Source: Acetobacterium woodii (GTDB lineage: Bacteria; Bacillota; Clostridia; Eubacteriales; Eubacteriaceae). Taken from it: a stretch of DNA of 64,000 nt. A program made the position numbers and the translations under genes. The notes under the pieces are model-generated. The model was not told the origin of the DNA, ran no database searches, and was given only the letters and a program-made list of their open reading frames with translations. The stretch lies in contig JACQZP010000026.1 of assembly GCA_016213825.1 (NCBI GenBank), forward strand, positions 434,001-498,000, written 5' to 3'. Of this stretch, positions 33,954-43,362 are shown in pieces. The stretch's first letter is position 1. Each line of letters opens with the position of its first letter.

Positions 33954-34101
33954 AAAAATGAGCTTTGCTAAATACAAACAACACGACTAGTAAAGGTATT
34001 TGTGAACTTGTGTATCCTAACAGCTGTCTGTGGTTAAGTTAAAATGATAAACATTGATCGTTGGATTGAATCTCACTGGTTATAAGAAGAGGAGGTTAGC
34101 G

Positions 34102-34908
34102 ATGAAGCTGAAAGTCATTGTTGATAATTATACTTATATTGATGAATACTATTGGGGTGAACCTGGTGTTTCCTATTTTATCGAAGATGAAGACGAAGCG
34201 ATCCTCTTTGATGTGGGCTATACGGATCTTTTTTTAAGAAATGCACAGGCTATGAACATTGATCTTGAAACAGTCAAAACCTTTGTTTTGTCCCATGGTC
34301 ATGACGACCATACCAGAGGGTTGAAAAGTCTGTTTAAAAAAGAATGGCCAGAACCACTCAGGATTATCGCCCATCCTGATGCGCTGAACCATAAAGAATG
34401 TGACGGGCTAAAAATATCGGCACCGTTTACTAAAATAGAACTGGAAAAACGATGTCGTTTGACGCTTACCCGGGAGCCCATGAAAGTTACCCCGAATATT
34501 ACATTTCTGGGCGAAATTCCTCGAATAATCTCCTTTGAAACCTGCGAGGCCATTGGCCAGCAGCGTATTAATGAAAATCTGGTCGATGACTATCTGATGG
34601 ACGATTCGGCTCTGGTCTATCAGTCAAACCAGGGCATTTACATTATTACCGGGTGTTCGCACAGTGGCATCTGCAACATCATTGAATACGCTAAAGCGGT
34701 AACTGGAGATAATCGGGTCTGCGGTGTCCTTGGAGGATTTCATCTTTTTGAGGTAACTGACCGGGTGGCTCAAACCATTGCCTATTTTGCAGAGAATGGT
34801 ATTCGGGAGATTTATCCCTGTCACTGCACCTCATTTGCAGTCAAAGCCGCTATTCACCGTTTTATTCCCGTTCGGGAAGTGGGTGTTGGTCTGGAGTTGA
34901 ACTGGTAG
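34102..34908 (+). CDS. MBL-fold metallohydrolase, COG1237 type
   Basis: The 268-residue protein has the metal motif SHGHDDHTRGL (HxHxDH) near residue 73, then GCSHSGICNIIEYAK and VLGGFHL with further metal ligands, and CHCTSF near the end. These features match the COG1237 group, sometimes annotated as a dihydropterin/ribofuranosylaminobenzene phosphate synthase; in bacteria the reaction is unproven. GAGGAGG precedes the ATG at 34102; a possible upstream start at 34054 has no such site. It is a single gene. Confidence 0.83.
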   Translation: MKLKVIVDNYTYIDEYYWGEPGVSYFIEDEDEAILFDVGYTDLFLRNAQAMNIDLETVKTFVLSHGHDDHTRGLKSLFKKEWPEPLRIIAHPDALNHKECDGLKISAPFTKIELEKRCRLTLTREPMKVTPNITFLGEIPRIISFETCEAIGQQRINENLVDDYLMDDSALVYQSNQGIYIITGCSHSGICNIIEYAKAVTGDNRVCGVLGGFHLFEVTDRVAQTIAYFAENGIREIYPCHCTSFAVKAAIHRFIPVREVGVGLELNW

Positions 34909-34943
34909 CGAATGCCATTGAATTATATTTTATAAAATGATAA

Positions 34944-34984
34944 AAATAAAGTCCCCCAAAACCATTGTCCTGGTTCTGGGGGAC
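34944..34984 (-). terminator. Terminator of the D-2-hydroxyacid dehydrogenase gene
   Basis: GTCCCCCAAAACCA (34951-34964) pairs with TGGTTCTGGGGGAC (34971-34984), with one mismatch. On the minus strand TTTATTTTT follows. Confidence 0.8.
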
Positions 34985-34991
34985 GTATCAG

Positions 34992-35981
34992 TTATAAGTT
35001 ATTAACAATATTAATCGGGCGGTTTCCTTTGGAAACCGCCAAGATATTTGACCAAACCGTTCGATGCATTTTCTCAAAGGCTTGTTTGGTGGTTCCGGCG
35101 ATATGAGGGCTAAAAAGTAGTTGATAATGACATGCTTCTGGCAGGTTAAGAAGCGGATTATCCAACGTTACGGGTTCTGGATACATAGTATCCAGACCGG
35201 CTCCAGCAATCTGTCCACTGATCAGGGCGGTGACCAGATCTTCCTGAACAACCAGCTCGCCACGGGCTGTATTGATCAGGAGGGCGGTTGGTTTCATCAG
35301 CATCAGCAGATTCGTATTGATCAGGCCGGTTGTTTCTGAGGTTACCGGTAGATGGAGACTGATGATATCACATTGTTGACAGAGTTCCTCCAAAGGCAGA
35401 TAGGTCATTCCCAATTCGTTCTCTGCTTCACTTTTTCTTGAACGATTAAAATAGCTGAGTTTTGAACCAAAGGGCTTTAAGCGCTTAGCCGTTTCCATGG
35501 CGATGGAACCCATACCAACCAGTCCCACATGACAGGAACCCAGTTCAGGTATACCATCCAGAATAAAGGACCCCTTAGCCTGGATTTGTTGCCCAGTGCG
35601 AACCAGCTGATCACCTTCCAGTAGTCGCCGTTGGAGTGCTAACATTAGCAGGATGGTGTGTTCGGCCACGGCGGCAGAATTGGCCGCGGTATTGTTACAG
35701 ACATAGATGCCTTTTTCTCGGGCAGCAGTTATATCGATTTTATTAAAGCCCACTCCTTCAGAATGGATCAGTTTAAGATGGGGCATGTTATCAATCAGGT
35801 TTTTACTGACTTCTCGGACAGCATCGGCAAAAATGAAATCAGCATCACTGGCAGCATTTAATACGTCGCTATCGGTAATTAGCGCTTCTCCGTAGATAAG
35901 TTCCCAGTCTTTGGGGAGTTCAGATAAATCAGAAAATTTCTCCATGCGTTTCCTGGATGTTAAAATTAGTACCTTTGTCAC
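34992..35981 (-). CDS. D-isomer-specific 2-hydroxyacid dehydrogenase
   Basis: The 329-residue NAD-dependent enzyme converts 2-ketoacids and D-2-hydroxyacids. The cofactor motif is GLVGMGSIAMETAK, the catalytic Arg lies in NTARGELVV, Glu in YPEP and His in FSPHIAG. The GTG start at 35981 follows GGAGGTGA at four bases, which is better than the upstream ATG at 36041. The substrate is not predictable; lactate, glycerate and phosphonate enzymes share this pattern. Confidence 0.87.
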   Translation of the reverse strand: MTKVLILTSRKRMEKFSDLSELPKDWELIYGEALITDSDVLNAASDADFIFADAVREVSKNLIDNMPHLKLIHSEGVGFNKIDITAAREKGIYVCNNTAANSAAVAEHTILLMLALQRRLLEGDQLVRTGQQIQAKGSFILDGIPELGSCHVGLVGMGSIAMETAKRLKPFGSKLSYFNRSRKSEAENELGMTYLPLEELCQQCDIISLHLPVTSETTGLINTNLLMLMKPTALLINTARGELVVQEDLVTALISGQIAGAGLDTMYPEPVTLDNPLLNLPEACHYQLLFSPHIAGTTKQAFEKMHRTVWSNILAVSKGNRPINIVNNL

Positions 35982-36074
35982 AGGGTCACCTCCGTTATAT
36001 TTATGCAAATCATTATTAAGCAATTGCAAAACTAAATTCAAAGCTCACGGCATTTTAGCAATTACCAATAATTC

Positions 36075-36103
36075 ATTATATAATGGAGGAAGATCAATCA
36101 CAA
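36075..36103 (-). promoter_or_regulatory. Promoter of the hydroxyacid dehydrogenase gene
   Basis: On the minus strand TTGTGA (36103-36098), a 17-base spacer and TATAAT (36080-36075), with flanks like the promoter at 33465-33493. Confidence 0.6.
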
Positions 36104-36238
36104 CTAAATTTGTTCCATAATGCTTGGTTGAAGAACTAAATAGGAGATGACAATAGTGACCACGATTGACTAAAGTAATTAGACGCTTCGGATTAATTAT
36201 CCAGTTGTCAAATTTTATCCGTTTTATGATTCGTTTTA

Positions 36239-36247
36239 TGGTATAAT
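36239..36247 (+). promoter_or_regulatory. Extended -10 promoter for the 347-residue unknown
   Basis: TGGTATAAT fits the extended -10 form, about 105 bases before the start at 36351. The rest of the 369-base divergent gap shows no gene. Confidence 0.45.
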
Positions 36248-36350
36248 TTAACTACAATAGCCGTGGGCAGAGGCAATCTGATTCCGATTCAGGGGGACGA
36301 AAAGAGATGATCGTACCAGACTGTTGTGGTCTATAAGAATAGGAGAAAAA

Positions 36351-37394
36351 ATGATTGAATTATTAAAAGCAGCGGTAAGCCATAAAACTTTTGGTACCGG
36401 GAGTATTAAAGAAGTAGAAAATGGTCACGTCGTTATTTTGTTTGGAACGAGCGATACGTGTGAACCTAATGAGAAGAAATTTATCTATCCGGATGCCTTT
36501 AAGAACTTTTTGAAAATTAATGATCCGGCAATTGCGAAACAGGTCGATTGTCTTATAAAAATTAAGGATGATGAGAATGATAAACGACGGGAACTGGAAG
36601 AACAGGACAAACGAGAAAAAAGAGTTGCTTATATAAAAGCTCTGGAAGAATTAAAGAAAAAGCAACCACTTAAAACCAAGACTAAAAAGACAAATTCAAG
36701 ACAAAACATTGCTTTCAAATTAAACTATTGTGATGGTGGCGAATCTCTGGATCGAATCGGTTTTAATGGTATCTGCAGCGAAGCAGTGATTCGATACAAT
36801 ATCGAAAAAGAGAAACGGGTGTGGTGCAGCAGCAAAGAGTCCCCTTGCGCTGAATACCTCAATGGAGACTTGAATCGAACGGGCTTGGATGATTTAATGA
36901 CAGATGGCAATTTTGTCTGTTATGAAAGTCAGTTGCTAAAAAGCTGGAAAGTTATGGCTGGCGAAGATGGTGACGGCAAAACAAGAAAGATAAAGAGTGC
37001 CAGACGCAATAGCCTGGCAGTGCTCACGACCAGACTGCCAAATACCAAGGAAGCGGAACGGATCATTTTTGGGGTATTTTTAATTGATGACGTATTGGAA
37101 GGTAATGATCGGGAGTCGGGATATGTAGCAACCAAATCGCCTCATCGAATCACCCTGACACTGGAAGAGGCTAAGTTGATGCAATTCTGGAACTATCATA
37201 CCAATACAACGGGTAAAGTAGCTGCAAAATGGGGTTCGGGGTTGTTTCGTTATATGGATGATACCCAGGCCGTTGCACTGCTGCAGGATTTGAAGAAGAT
37301 AAAACAAGACACAAAAGAGGCCTTGTTGGCAGATGATCTTCTGGAATCTTATTGTCGGAATAATCTCATCGAATTAAGTGCCGTTTCTCAATAA
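36351..37394 (+). CDS. Unrecognised 347-aa protein with a five-cysteine region
   Basis: The start at 36351 has AGGAG six bases upstream. Three parts are visible. Residues 1-60 form a beta-rich domain (AVSHKTFGTGSIKEVENGHVVILF). Residues 70-118 form a very charged helix (DDENDKRRELEEQDKREKR). From 119 on there is a globular domain with cysteines at 127, 142, 159, 166 and 190 (NYCDGG, GIC, WCSS, SPC, FVC). The cysteine spacing could hold zinc or an iron-sulfur cluster. The helix resembles a coiled coil. The family is not known to me, and a nucleic-acid or regulatory role is only a guess. It is a single gene with its own promoter and terminator. Confidence 0.65.
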   Translation: MIELLKAAVSHKTFGTGSIKEVENGHVVILFGTSDTCEPNEKKFIYPDAFKNFLKINDPAIAKQVDCLIKIKDDENDKRRELEEQDKREKRVAYIKALEELKKKQPLKTKTKKTNSRQNIAFKLNYCDGGESLDRIGFNGICSEAVIRYNIEKEKRVWCSSKESPCAEYLNGDLNRTGLDDLMTDGNFVCYESQLLKSWKVMAGEDGDGKTRKIKSARRNSLAVLTTRLPNTKEAERIIFGVFLIDDVLEGNDRESGYVATKSPHRITLTLEEAKLMQFWNYHTNTTGKVAAKWGSGLFRYMDDTQAVALLQDLKKIKQDTKEALLADDLLESYCRNNLIELSAVSQ

Positions 37395-37400
37395 GATGCA

Positions 37401-37434
37401 AAAAAACAACGATGGCAGCATCGTTGTTTTTTTA
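37401..37434 (+). terminator. Bidirectional terminator
   Basis: A perfect stem AAAAAACAACGATG (37401-37414) with CATCGTTGTTTTTT (37419-37432) and a 4-base loop, between convergent genes. Confidence 0.85.
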
Positions 37435-37435
37435 T

Positions 37436-37768
37436 TTATAGGGATTTGAATTTTATGGCCTTCATCTGGGTATCAAAGTAGAAGTCGCCAGCGGAAGAAA
37501 CCATTTCTGACCAGTTTGGAAATGTGCTGTTTTGGTGAACCCAGGTATCCATCATGGTAACTGGGATCGACTCAAAATCCTGCTGAGTGTCAGCGGAAAA
37601 TCCGGCGGATTGCAAAAAATCGTCAAGGCAGGAGAAAACAGTGTATTTTTTCATGAACGCTGGGGTTAAGTAGTTTTTAATTAAATCAAGATCGTCTTGG
37701 ATACCGATCACCGAACCGTCATCTGTTGGCAGATTTGAATGGCCTGTTTGAGTTTCAAGGGTTTTCAT
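37436..37768 (-). CDS. Small hypothetical protein (110 aa)
   Basis: Strong Shine-Dalgarno (AGGAGGTAG) six bases or fewer from the ATG. The sequence is acidic at the N-terminus and rich in aromatic residues near the C-terminus (TWVHQNSTFPNWSEMVSSAGD). No membrane segment or known motif. It faces the unknown Cys-containing gene across a shared terminator. Function unknown. Confidence 0.65.
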   Translation of the reverse strand: MKTLETQTGHSNLPTDDGSVIGIQDDLDLIKNYLTPAFMKKYTVFSCLDDFLQSAGFSADTQQDFESIPVTMMDTWVHQNSTFPNWSEMVSSAGDFYFDTQMKAIKFKSL

Positions 37769-37925
37769 TAGCTACCTCCTGGAAATTTGGTATGGTTAAA
37801 CGTTAATGACATATCCATCTTATATCGTTTTAGCTGGTGTGACAAGAAAAATTTGATCTTTATGACTTCAATTGTTTTATCTTATTTGGATATGACAAAC
37901 CATTAAAGAAACAAGAGGATTAATA

Positions 37926-39548
37926 ATGATAAGTGAAGATGCGAAAGCACTGATGAATTATATTAAAGCCCTGATAAATGATGAGCAGTTGGGCGTGCTA
38001 CCCGAAAAATTTGCTGAAGATGATGAATTTCAGGAATTGGACCAAGCGATGCGGGAAATTCGGGATTTTTCATTGGCATTAGGGAACGGGAATCTTTCAC
38101 ACGATATTTATGGAAGTGGTATTGTTGTAAAATCGATGGAAAGTTTTCAGAAGCAGTTTAAATACTTTGCAGCTAAAGCCTATGATATTATCCCACAAGG
38201 TTTATCGATTAGTGATAAGCGGTCCTTTGACTTCTCTGATATTTTTGACAGTATGAATCAGCAAATTGAACACTCAATCAAAAAATTCACAGAATCATGC
38301 GAGAATTTCGAAATGATTTTTAGGAATATTCCTGATGCTACCGTCATTATTAGTATGGAAGATCGGAAAGTCATTGCAGTTAATCAGACTTTTTTAGAGA
38401 TAACCGGATTAAGTGAAGAAGAAGTAATTGATCAGCACGTCAATATCTTGCAATTAGGGATGAGTGATACAGAGTTTAATGATGCATATGATGAATTTGA
38501 ACAGAGAAAATACTACAAAAATATCGAGACGACTTATAAAAACAAGCTCAATGAAGAGTTCTTCTGGAATATCTCATTAAAAATAATTACCATTGGCGGG
38601 GCAGAATGTATGCTCACAGTGATCCGGGATGTGACCGCCATCAAAGAACTGGAAAAGAAACTTAGAGAGAGTGAAGAAAGACATCGCCTTTTAATTGACA
38701 ATGCTGGCGATATTATTTCCACGGTAAACCTGAAGGGCGAATTCACCTATATCAGCCCATCGGTGGAAAAAATAACCGGTTATACGGTTGATGAAGTCAT
38801 GAATCATTATCTGGAAATTAATTATTTTTTACCGGATGCATTAAAGGTAATGAAAAAAACACTGGAGATTATTAACCGCATGGTAAAAAGCGGACAGCAT
38901 TTTAATTCGGTACAATTTGAACAGCAACAATTTCATAAGGATGGCACTCCCATTTTTACTGATACGATTATGTCCGGGATTTATGATGAACAAAACCAAT
39001 TTAAGGAGATCCTTGGAGTGACCCGGGATATTACCGAAAAAGTAAAACTTCGGGACGAAATCATCAAGCTTTCAGAAACAGATAAACTGACTCAGCTTTA
39101 TAACCGCTATAAATTGGATGATGCGCTTGAAAGAGAATTCAAACGATCCAAGCGAACGCAAAGTCCTTTTGCCGTGATTCTTTTGGATATCGACCATTTT
39201 AAACAGGTCAATGATATTTTTGGACATCAGGCTGGTGATGTCATTTTAAAAGAGATGGCGGATGTTTTTAAAAAGAGCATCCGGGCCACCGATATTGTCG
39301 GTAGATGGGGCGGTGAAGAATTTATTTTTATCCTCCCAGAAACAAATGAAGACGGAGCAATGCTGTTGGCGGAAAAAATCAGAATGCGGATCAGTACTAC
39401 GCATTTTTCCCATCCGCAAAAGATCACGGGTAGCCTGGGGGTATCAGTCTATCGCGGTGATCGTGCCATAGGGACGATTATCTCCCGAGCTGATCAGGCT
39501 CTGTATGCCGCCAAGCATAATGGTAGAAACAAGGTGCGGATGATTTAA
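37926..39548 (+). CDS. Diguanylate cyclase, PAS-PAS-GGDEF
   Basis: The 540-residue protein has an N-terminal HAMP-like helical part (about residues 1-120, LALGNGNLSHDIYGSG), PAS domain 1 (about 125-235), PAS domain 2 with PAC (about 245-375) and GGDEF (about 380-540). The active site is GRWGGEEF. RATD five residues before it is the RxxD inhibitory I-site, so it should make cyclic di-GMP under product control. There are no membrane helices, so the signal is cytoplasmic; the PAS pair could hold a cofactor or ligand. AAGAGG precedes the ATG. Confidence 0.9.
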   Translation: MISEDAKALMNYIKALINDEQLGVLPEKFAEDDEFQELDQAMREIRDFSLALGNGNLSHDIYGSGIVVKSMESFQKQFKYFAAKAYDIIPQGLSISDKRSFDFSDIFDSMNQQIEHSIKKFTESCENFEMIFRNIPDATVIISMEDRKVIAVNQTFLEITGLSEEEVIDQHVNILQLGMSDTEFNDAYDEFEQRKYYKNIETTYKNKLNEEFFWNISLKIITIGGAECMLTVIRDVTAIKELEKKLRESEERHRLLIDNAGDIISTVNLKGEFTYISPSVEKITGYTVDEVMNHYLEINYFLPDALKVMKKTLEIINRMVKSGQHFNSVQFEQQQFHKDGTPIFTDTIMSGIYDEQNQFKEILGVTRDITEKVKLRDEIIKLSETDKLTQLYNRYKLDDALEREFKRSKRTQSPFAVILLDIDHFKQVNDIFGHQAGDVILKEMADVFKKSIRATDIVGRWGGEEFIFILPETNEDGAMLLAEKIRMRISTTHFSHPQKITGSLGVSVYRGDRAIGTIISRADQALYAAKHNGRNKVRMI

Positions 39549-39601
39549 TGATAAAGGAATTATAAGAGGATTACAGATGCCCCCTCGTCAAAAGAAGCCA
39601 C

Positions 39602-39655
39602 AAAAAAGTCTTCCAGTAGTGGTTTGTGTTGAACCACTAGTTTGGAAGACTTTTT
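39602..39655 (+). terminator. Bidirectional terminator with nested stem
   Basis: Outer arms AAAAAAGTCTTCCA (39602-39615) and TGGAAGACTTTTT, and inside them AGTGGTT and AACCACT, with T residues beyond. It serves the cyclase gene and the convergent CHAP gene. Confidence 0.85.
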
Positions 39656-39671
39656 GTTTTACATCAATAAG

Positions 39672-40616
39672 TTAGCTTTTTAAACTAATTTCACCCAGAC
39701 TGGTAAAGGTGTCGGCTCTGGTGATTGAGGTGCCAATCATACTGAATAAACCGGCTTTGTCATAGGCATAAACGTGAACGTTATAGTTACCCAGCTCGTT
39801 ATTGTGATCACTGTATGGAATAAAACAGCTGGCCACGTTCCCTTCAACAGTTCCTTCGTACCAGATTAAATCATCCTGGCCACCGTTTTCGGTCCAGACG
39901 GGAAAGTAAACATGTCCAACACCGCTTAAATCATCTGAAACCAGTGCAGTAACCCGAATTCCCTGGTGTTCATAATCGGTGACAAGTACATCTGATAATG
40001 TTGGGGCTGTTGTATCGGATGAGGCATCGATATAATCACCGATGTAAATATAACCCTGGAATCCACCCACAGAGGTCGAATCCTCAGCACCAATGGTATA
40101 GGTGTAATTCTGGAAAAAGATACCACTATAGGTAGATTCGGAAAGGGTGACCGTATTGCCATTGATGGCTTCTACAATTGCCACATGACCGTCTGAGCTA
40201 CCGCCCCAACAGATAACAGCGCCCAATTTAGGGGTGGAACCGGATGGATAATAACCAGTGCTCTGGTTATAAGCCCACCAGGAATTGGCGTTGCCCATGC
40301 ATAGATTAGGTTTGGTGCCCAAAATTTCATAAGCCCGGCCAAAGGCATAAGCAGTACAGTTTGGCATGCCATATCCGCCTTGGGCGTAAGGGTTATTGGC
40401 AAAGAAATTGGCATTATCTGAACCAGGCGCAGTGGTTCGTGCTGAAAATAGGTTTGGCAGGGGAGCAGCTGATTCTGCTTGTGCTGTTTCTACTGCCTGG
40501 GCAATTTGTGTTACATCCACTGTTTGTTCTTCTGCCATAACTGGTCCGGGTACCACACCCAGACAGAAAACAAAGGCAAGACTCACACATGCGCTTTTTA
40601 TTAAATTTTTCTTCAT
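39672..40616 (-). CDS. Secreted CHAP-domain peptidoglycan hydrolase
   Basis: The protein has 314 residues. A signal peptide covers residues 1-28 (KSACVSLAFVFCLGVV, ending PVMA). The CHAP domain (about 70-185) has catalytic Cys87 (MPNCTAYAFGRA) and His144 (DGHVAIVE). The last 110 residues (SDTTAPTLSDVLVTDYEHQG) resemble the GBS-Bsp/bacterial Ig-like repeat used for surface attachment. It probably cleaves peptide cross-links or amide bonds of the cell wall. GGAGGTC precedes the ATG at 40616. Confidence 0.87.
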   Translation of the reverse strand: MKKNLIKSACVSLAFVFCLGVVPGPVMAEEQTVDVTQIAQAVETAQAESAAPLPNLFSARTTAPGSDNANFFANNPYAQGGYGMPNCTAYAFGRAYEILGTKPNLCMGNANSWWAYNQSTGYYPSGSTPKLGAVICWGGSSDGHVAIVEAINGNTVTLSESTYSGIFFQNYTYTIGAEDSTSVGGFQGYIYIGDYIDASSDTTAPTLSDVLVTDYEHQGIRVTALVSDDLSGVGHVYFPVWTENGGQDDLIWYEGTVEGNVASCFIPYSDHNNELGNYNVHVYAYDKAGLFSMIGTSITRADTFTSLGEISLKS

Positions 40617-41334
40617 TTGACCTCCGTTGTCAATAAATGATGGTGTCACGGTGATGTCTGTGACTTAAATGCATCATTGGTTGTTGCAATTTATTTACAA
40701 ATTAGCAATGCGTATAATACAATAGACCCGGAGATTTTGCAAGTCTGTGGTTAAATTGATTTAAGAAATAAGTAGAAATTTATTGAACAGCTTATTTTTG
40801 AGAGATAGAAAAACGGCTTGACAAAAGGAAATATAATCATTGTCTTTAGCATCAATTCAATAATTTTAGAAGTAATCTTAAAAATATATAATTAATTTAC
40901 GTTTAAGCTAATATGAACTAACTTACCAATAAGTAAAACTGATATCTAGAAATGAGTTATGTTGGCGTTTTCTATGTTCTGTGAATGCCATTGATTTTAA
41001 AATTAATAAACTAAAAAATTTTAGGCGCTTCAGGAAAGTTGCTTGTTGACGAGTTTTTGATAGGTTGTTGAAGCATTGTGAGCAATTTAAAAACTTTGGG
41101 TTAAAGGTTGAATGAATAAGAGCATTATGAAAATAATTTATAAAAAGATTCTTTCTATTCAAATTCTAGCAGCAGTTACCATATTTTGATGAAAAACGTA
41201 TGAATTTGAGGATCATCAAATTTCGAAATAATTGCGAAAAGAAACATTAGACGTTATAATGAATGTTATTATCGAAATTAATCATAAAAAATATAGAAGG
41301 TCAGGTCTTTCAGCAGTGAATTAGTGATAAAGTC

Positions 41335-41363
41335 TTCACGTGGGATTAAATAAAGTGTATAAT
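41335..41363 (+). promoter_or_regulatory. Promoter candidate for rsmA
   Basis: TTCACG (41335-41340), 17 bases and a perfect TATAAT (41358-41363) with TG just upstream, 70 bases before the gene. The whole gap 40617-41433 is A+T-rich; apart from this promoter I see no supported feature in it. Confidence 0.5.
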
Positions 41364-41433
41364 AGTTAAATTGTGAACGAAATCTCTGGAGTCTCTCATA
41401 ATGCGTAAATAGTTGGAAAATGAAAGGAAATGA

Positions 41434-42318
41434 ATGGAAAAATTAACATCACCAAGGGTTATTGAAACAATCCTAAAAAAATATGATCTCCACTTCAATA
41501 AACGGTTTGGACAAAACTTTTTAATTGATGAAAATATTGTCCAAAAAATAGTAAAAGCCGGGGACGTTGGGGAAGACGATCTGGTTTTGGAAATAGGGCC
41601 AGGGATTGGGACTATGACCCAGGCACTCAGCGATCATGCCGGAAAGGTGATCACCGTTGAAATTGATAAAAAACTCATCCCGGTTCTGCATGAGACACTG
41701 AAAGAATGTGATAATGTCACAGTTGTTCAGGGCGATATTTTAAAAACGAATGTTAAAGAAATATTAGCAGATGATCTGTCAAACATGCCCCTTAAAATTG
41801 TGGCGAATTTACCTTATTATATAACGACGCCCATCATTATGGGGTTTTTGGAATCCGATCTGCCAGTTGAAAGCATGACTTTTTTAATACAAAAAGAGGT
41901 AGGGGAGCGTTTGTGCGGGGTTCCCGGGACAAAAGCCTATGGATCCCTGAGTATCGTCGCTCAATTTTATGCTGATATTTCTATCGATTTTGAGGTGCCA
42001 GCACATGTGTTTATCCCCAAACCAAAGGTAGATTCCATCGTGGTGACGTTGAAAAAGCTGGCCACACCAAGAATCGAATTGGAAAATAAAGAATTGTTTT
42101 TATCGGTTGTCAAAGCCAGTTTTCTGAACCGACGAAAAACCCTGATCAATGGGCTGATGATGAATACCCCGTTTGATAAAGAGGTGCTGCTCGAGGTTCT
42201 GGAAGCCTGTGAAATACCACCAGGTATCCGAGGGGAGACCCTCACGGGATCCGACTTCGGTCGCATTGCCAATGCGCTGAATCAGCGAATGGATATAGCT
42301 GGAGATCCTATTAAATAA
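41434..42318 (+). CDS. rsmA: 16S rRNA dimethyladenosine transferase RsmA (KsgA)
   Basis: The 294-residue enzyme dimethylates A1518 and A1519 near the 3' end of 16S rRNA using S-adenosylmethionine, late in small-subunit assembly. Motifs: FGQNFLIDENI, the SAM site VLEIGPGIGTMT, NLPYYITTPI (catalytic NLPY) and MTFLIQKEVGERL. The length fits the family. GAAAGGAA precedes the ATG. Its neighbour downstream is an ABC exporter at a 27-base gap, probably transcribed together. Confidence 0.95.
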   Translation: MEKLTSPRVIETILKKYDLHFNKRFGQNFLIDENIVQKIVKAGDVGEDDLVLEIGPGIGTMTQALSDHAGKVITVEIDKKLIPVLHETLKECDNVTVVQGDILKTNVKEILADDLSNMPLKIVANLPYYITTPIIMGFLESDLPVESMTFLIQKEVGERLCGVPGTKAYGSLSIVAQFYADISIDFEVPAHVFIPKPKVDSIVVTLKKLATPRIELENKELFLSVVKASFLNRRKTLINGLMMNTPFDKEVLLEVLEACEIPPGIRGETLTGSDFGRIANALNQRMDIAGDPIK

Positions 42319-42345
42319 CGCTAATTTGTTGTAAGGAGATAAAGA

Positions 42346-43362
42346 ATGATTGAAATAAAGGATGTCACCCTTAAATATTCAAGTACTAAGGGGATTTTTG
42401 ACTTGAATTTAAAGGTTGGCAAAGGTGAAGTGTTTGGTTATGTCGGACCAAATGATGCCGGAAAAACGACAACCATTCGGATGCTTATGGGGTTTATCCG
42501 GGCTGGTCGGGGGAGTGCCACCATCGACGGACTAAACTGTTTTAGCAGAGCATCTGCGATCCAAAAACATCTGGGTTATGTTCCTGAGGACGTGGCCCTC
42601 TTTGAAAACATGCGGGTGAAAGAGTATCTCAATTTTATTAGACAAATGCGCGGGTCCTTCGGAGCAAAAGACACCAAAGTCAGAGACGAGTTAATCGAGC
42701 GCTTTGAAGTGGATACCCGGGGCAAAATCGAAAATATGTCAAATGGTATGAAAAAGAGACTTGCCATTGTGACGGCCTTGATGCATGATCCCCAAATTCT
42801 GGTGTTGGATGAACCCACCAGCGGACTGGATCCGTTGATGCAGTCCCGGCTTCTGGATCTCATTTTGGAAGAAAAACGACGGGGAAAAACAGTGTTGTTA
42901 GCGACTCACAAATTTGAAGAAGTGGAACGAACCTGCGATCGGGTCGGAGTCCTTAAGGAAGGCCATCTGGTTGAAGATACCGATATCGTCAGTCTGCGAG
43001 CCCAGGAAACTAAAGCTTATCTGGTTAAATTTGCAGCACCTCCGAATCTGGAACAAATTAAAAAATATGGTTTCGGTTATCACCAGTTTTCACAAAGTGA
43101 CTTCGAAATCTTTTCACAGGGAGATCGGATTGATGTGCTCTTAAAGGTTTTATCGCATGAAAAGGTGTTGGTGTTTAATTCAAAAACCCAATCGTTGGAA
43201 GAAATCTTCCAACAGCATTATCATAAAGAAATTAAACACAAAGAGACTAAAAAAGCTGTGCAAAATAAAGACGAAAAAATAAAAGTAGTCAGAGAGAAAG
43301 ACCTGAAACCGCAAGAAAATGCGGATAGTAAGGAAAAAGCCATGGAGGTAAAAAAAGCATGA
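42346..43362 (+). CDS. ABC transporter ATPase with a charged C-terminal tail
   Basis: The 338-residue ATPase has Walker A GPNDAGKT (about residues 37-44, with Asp where Gly is common but tolerated). The signature is degenerate (MSNGMKKRLAI), Walker B is ILVLDEPTSGLDP and the switch is THKFEE. The ATPase core ends near residue 300. A tail of about 40 residues rich in Lys and Glu (IKHKETKKAVQNKDEKIK) is unusual and may contact a partner. GTAAGGAG precedes the ATG. It overlaps the permease gene by four bases (ATGA), so the two form one ABC-2 exporter. Confidence 0.88.
   Translation: MIEIKDVTLKYSSTKGIFDLNLKVGKGEVFGYVGPNDAGKTTTIRMLMGFIRAGRGSATIDGLNCFSRASAIQKHLGYVPEDVALFENMRVKEYLNFIRQMRGSFGAKDTKVRDELIERFEVDTRGKIENMSNGMKKRLAIVTALMHDPQILVLDEPTSGLDPLMQSRLLDLILEEKRRGKTVLLATHKFEEVERTCDRVGVLKEGHLVEDTDIVSLRAQETKAYLVKFAAPPNLEQIKKYGFGYHQFSQSDFEIFSQGDRIDVLLKVLSHEKVLVFNSKTQSLEEIFQQHYHKEIKHKETKKAVQNKDEKIKVVREKDLKPQENADSKEKAMEVKKA

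Noticed and set aside
40923-41162. 79-codon minus-strand open frame in the A+T-rich gap before rsmA
   Set aside because: Its composition is that of random A+T-rich sequence, and it lacks a ribosome-binding site. The plus strand (RRFRKVAC..., with stops) looks slightly more protein-like but no family could be named.
42457-42480. Broken Walker A in the second ABC ATPase
   Set aside because: GPNDAGKT keeps the G-x4-GKT pattern; the Asp is in a variable position, so loss of ATP binding is not supported.
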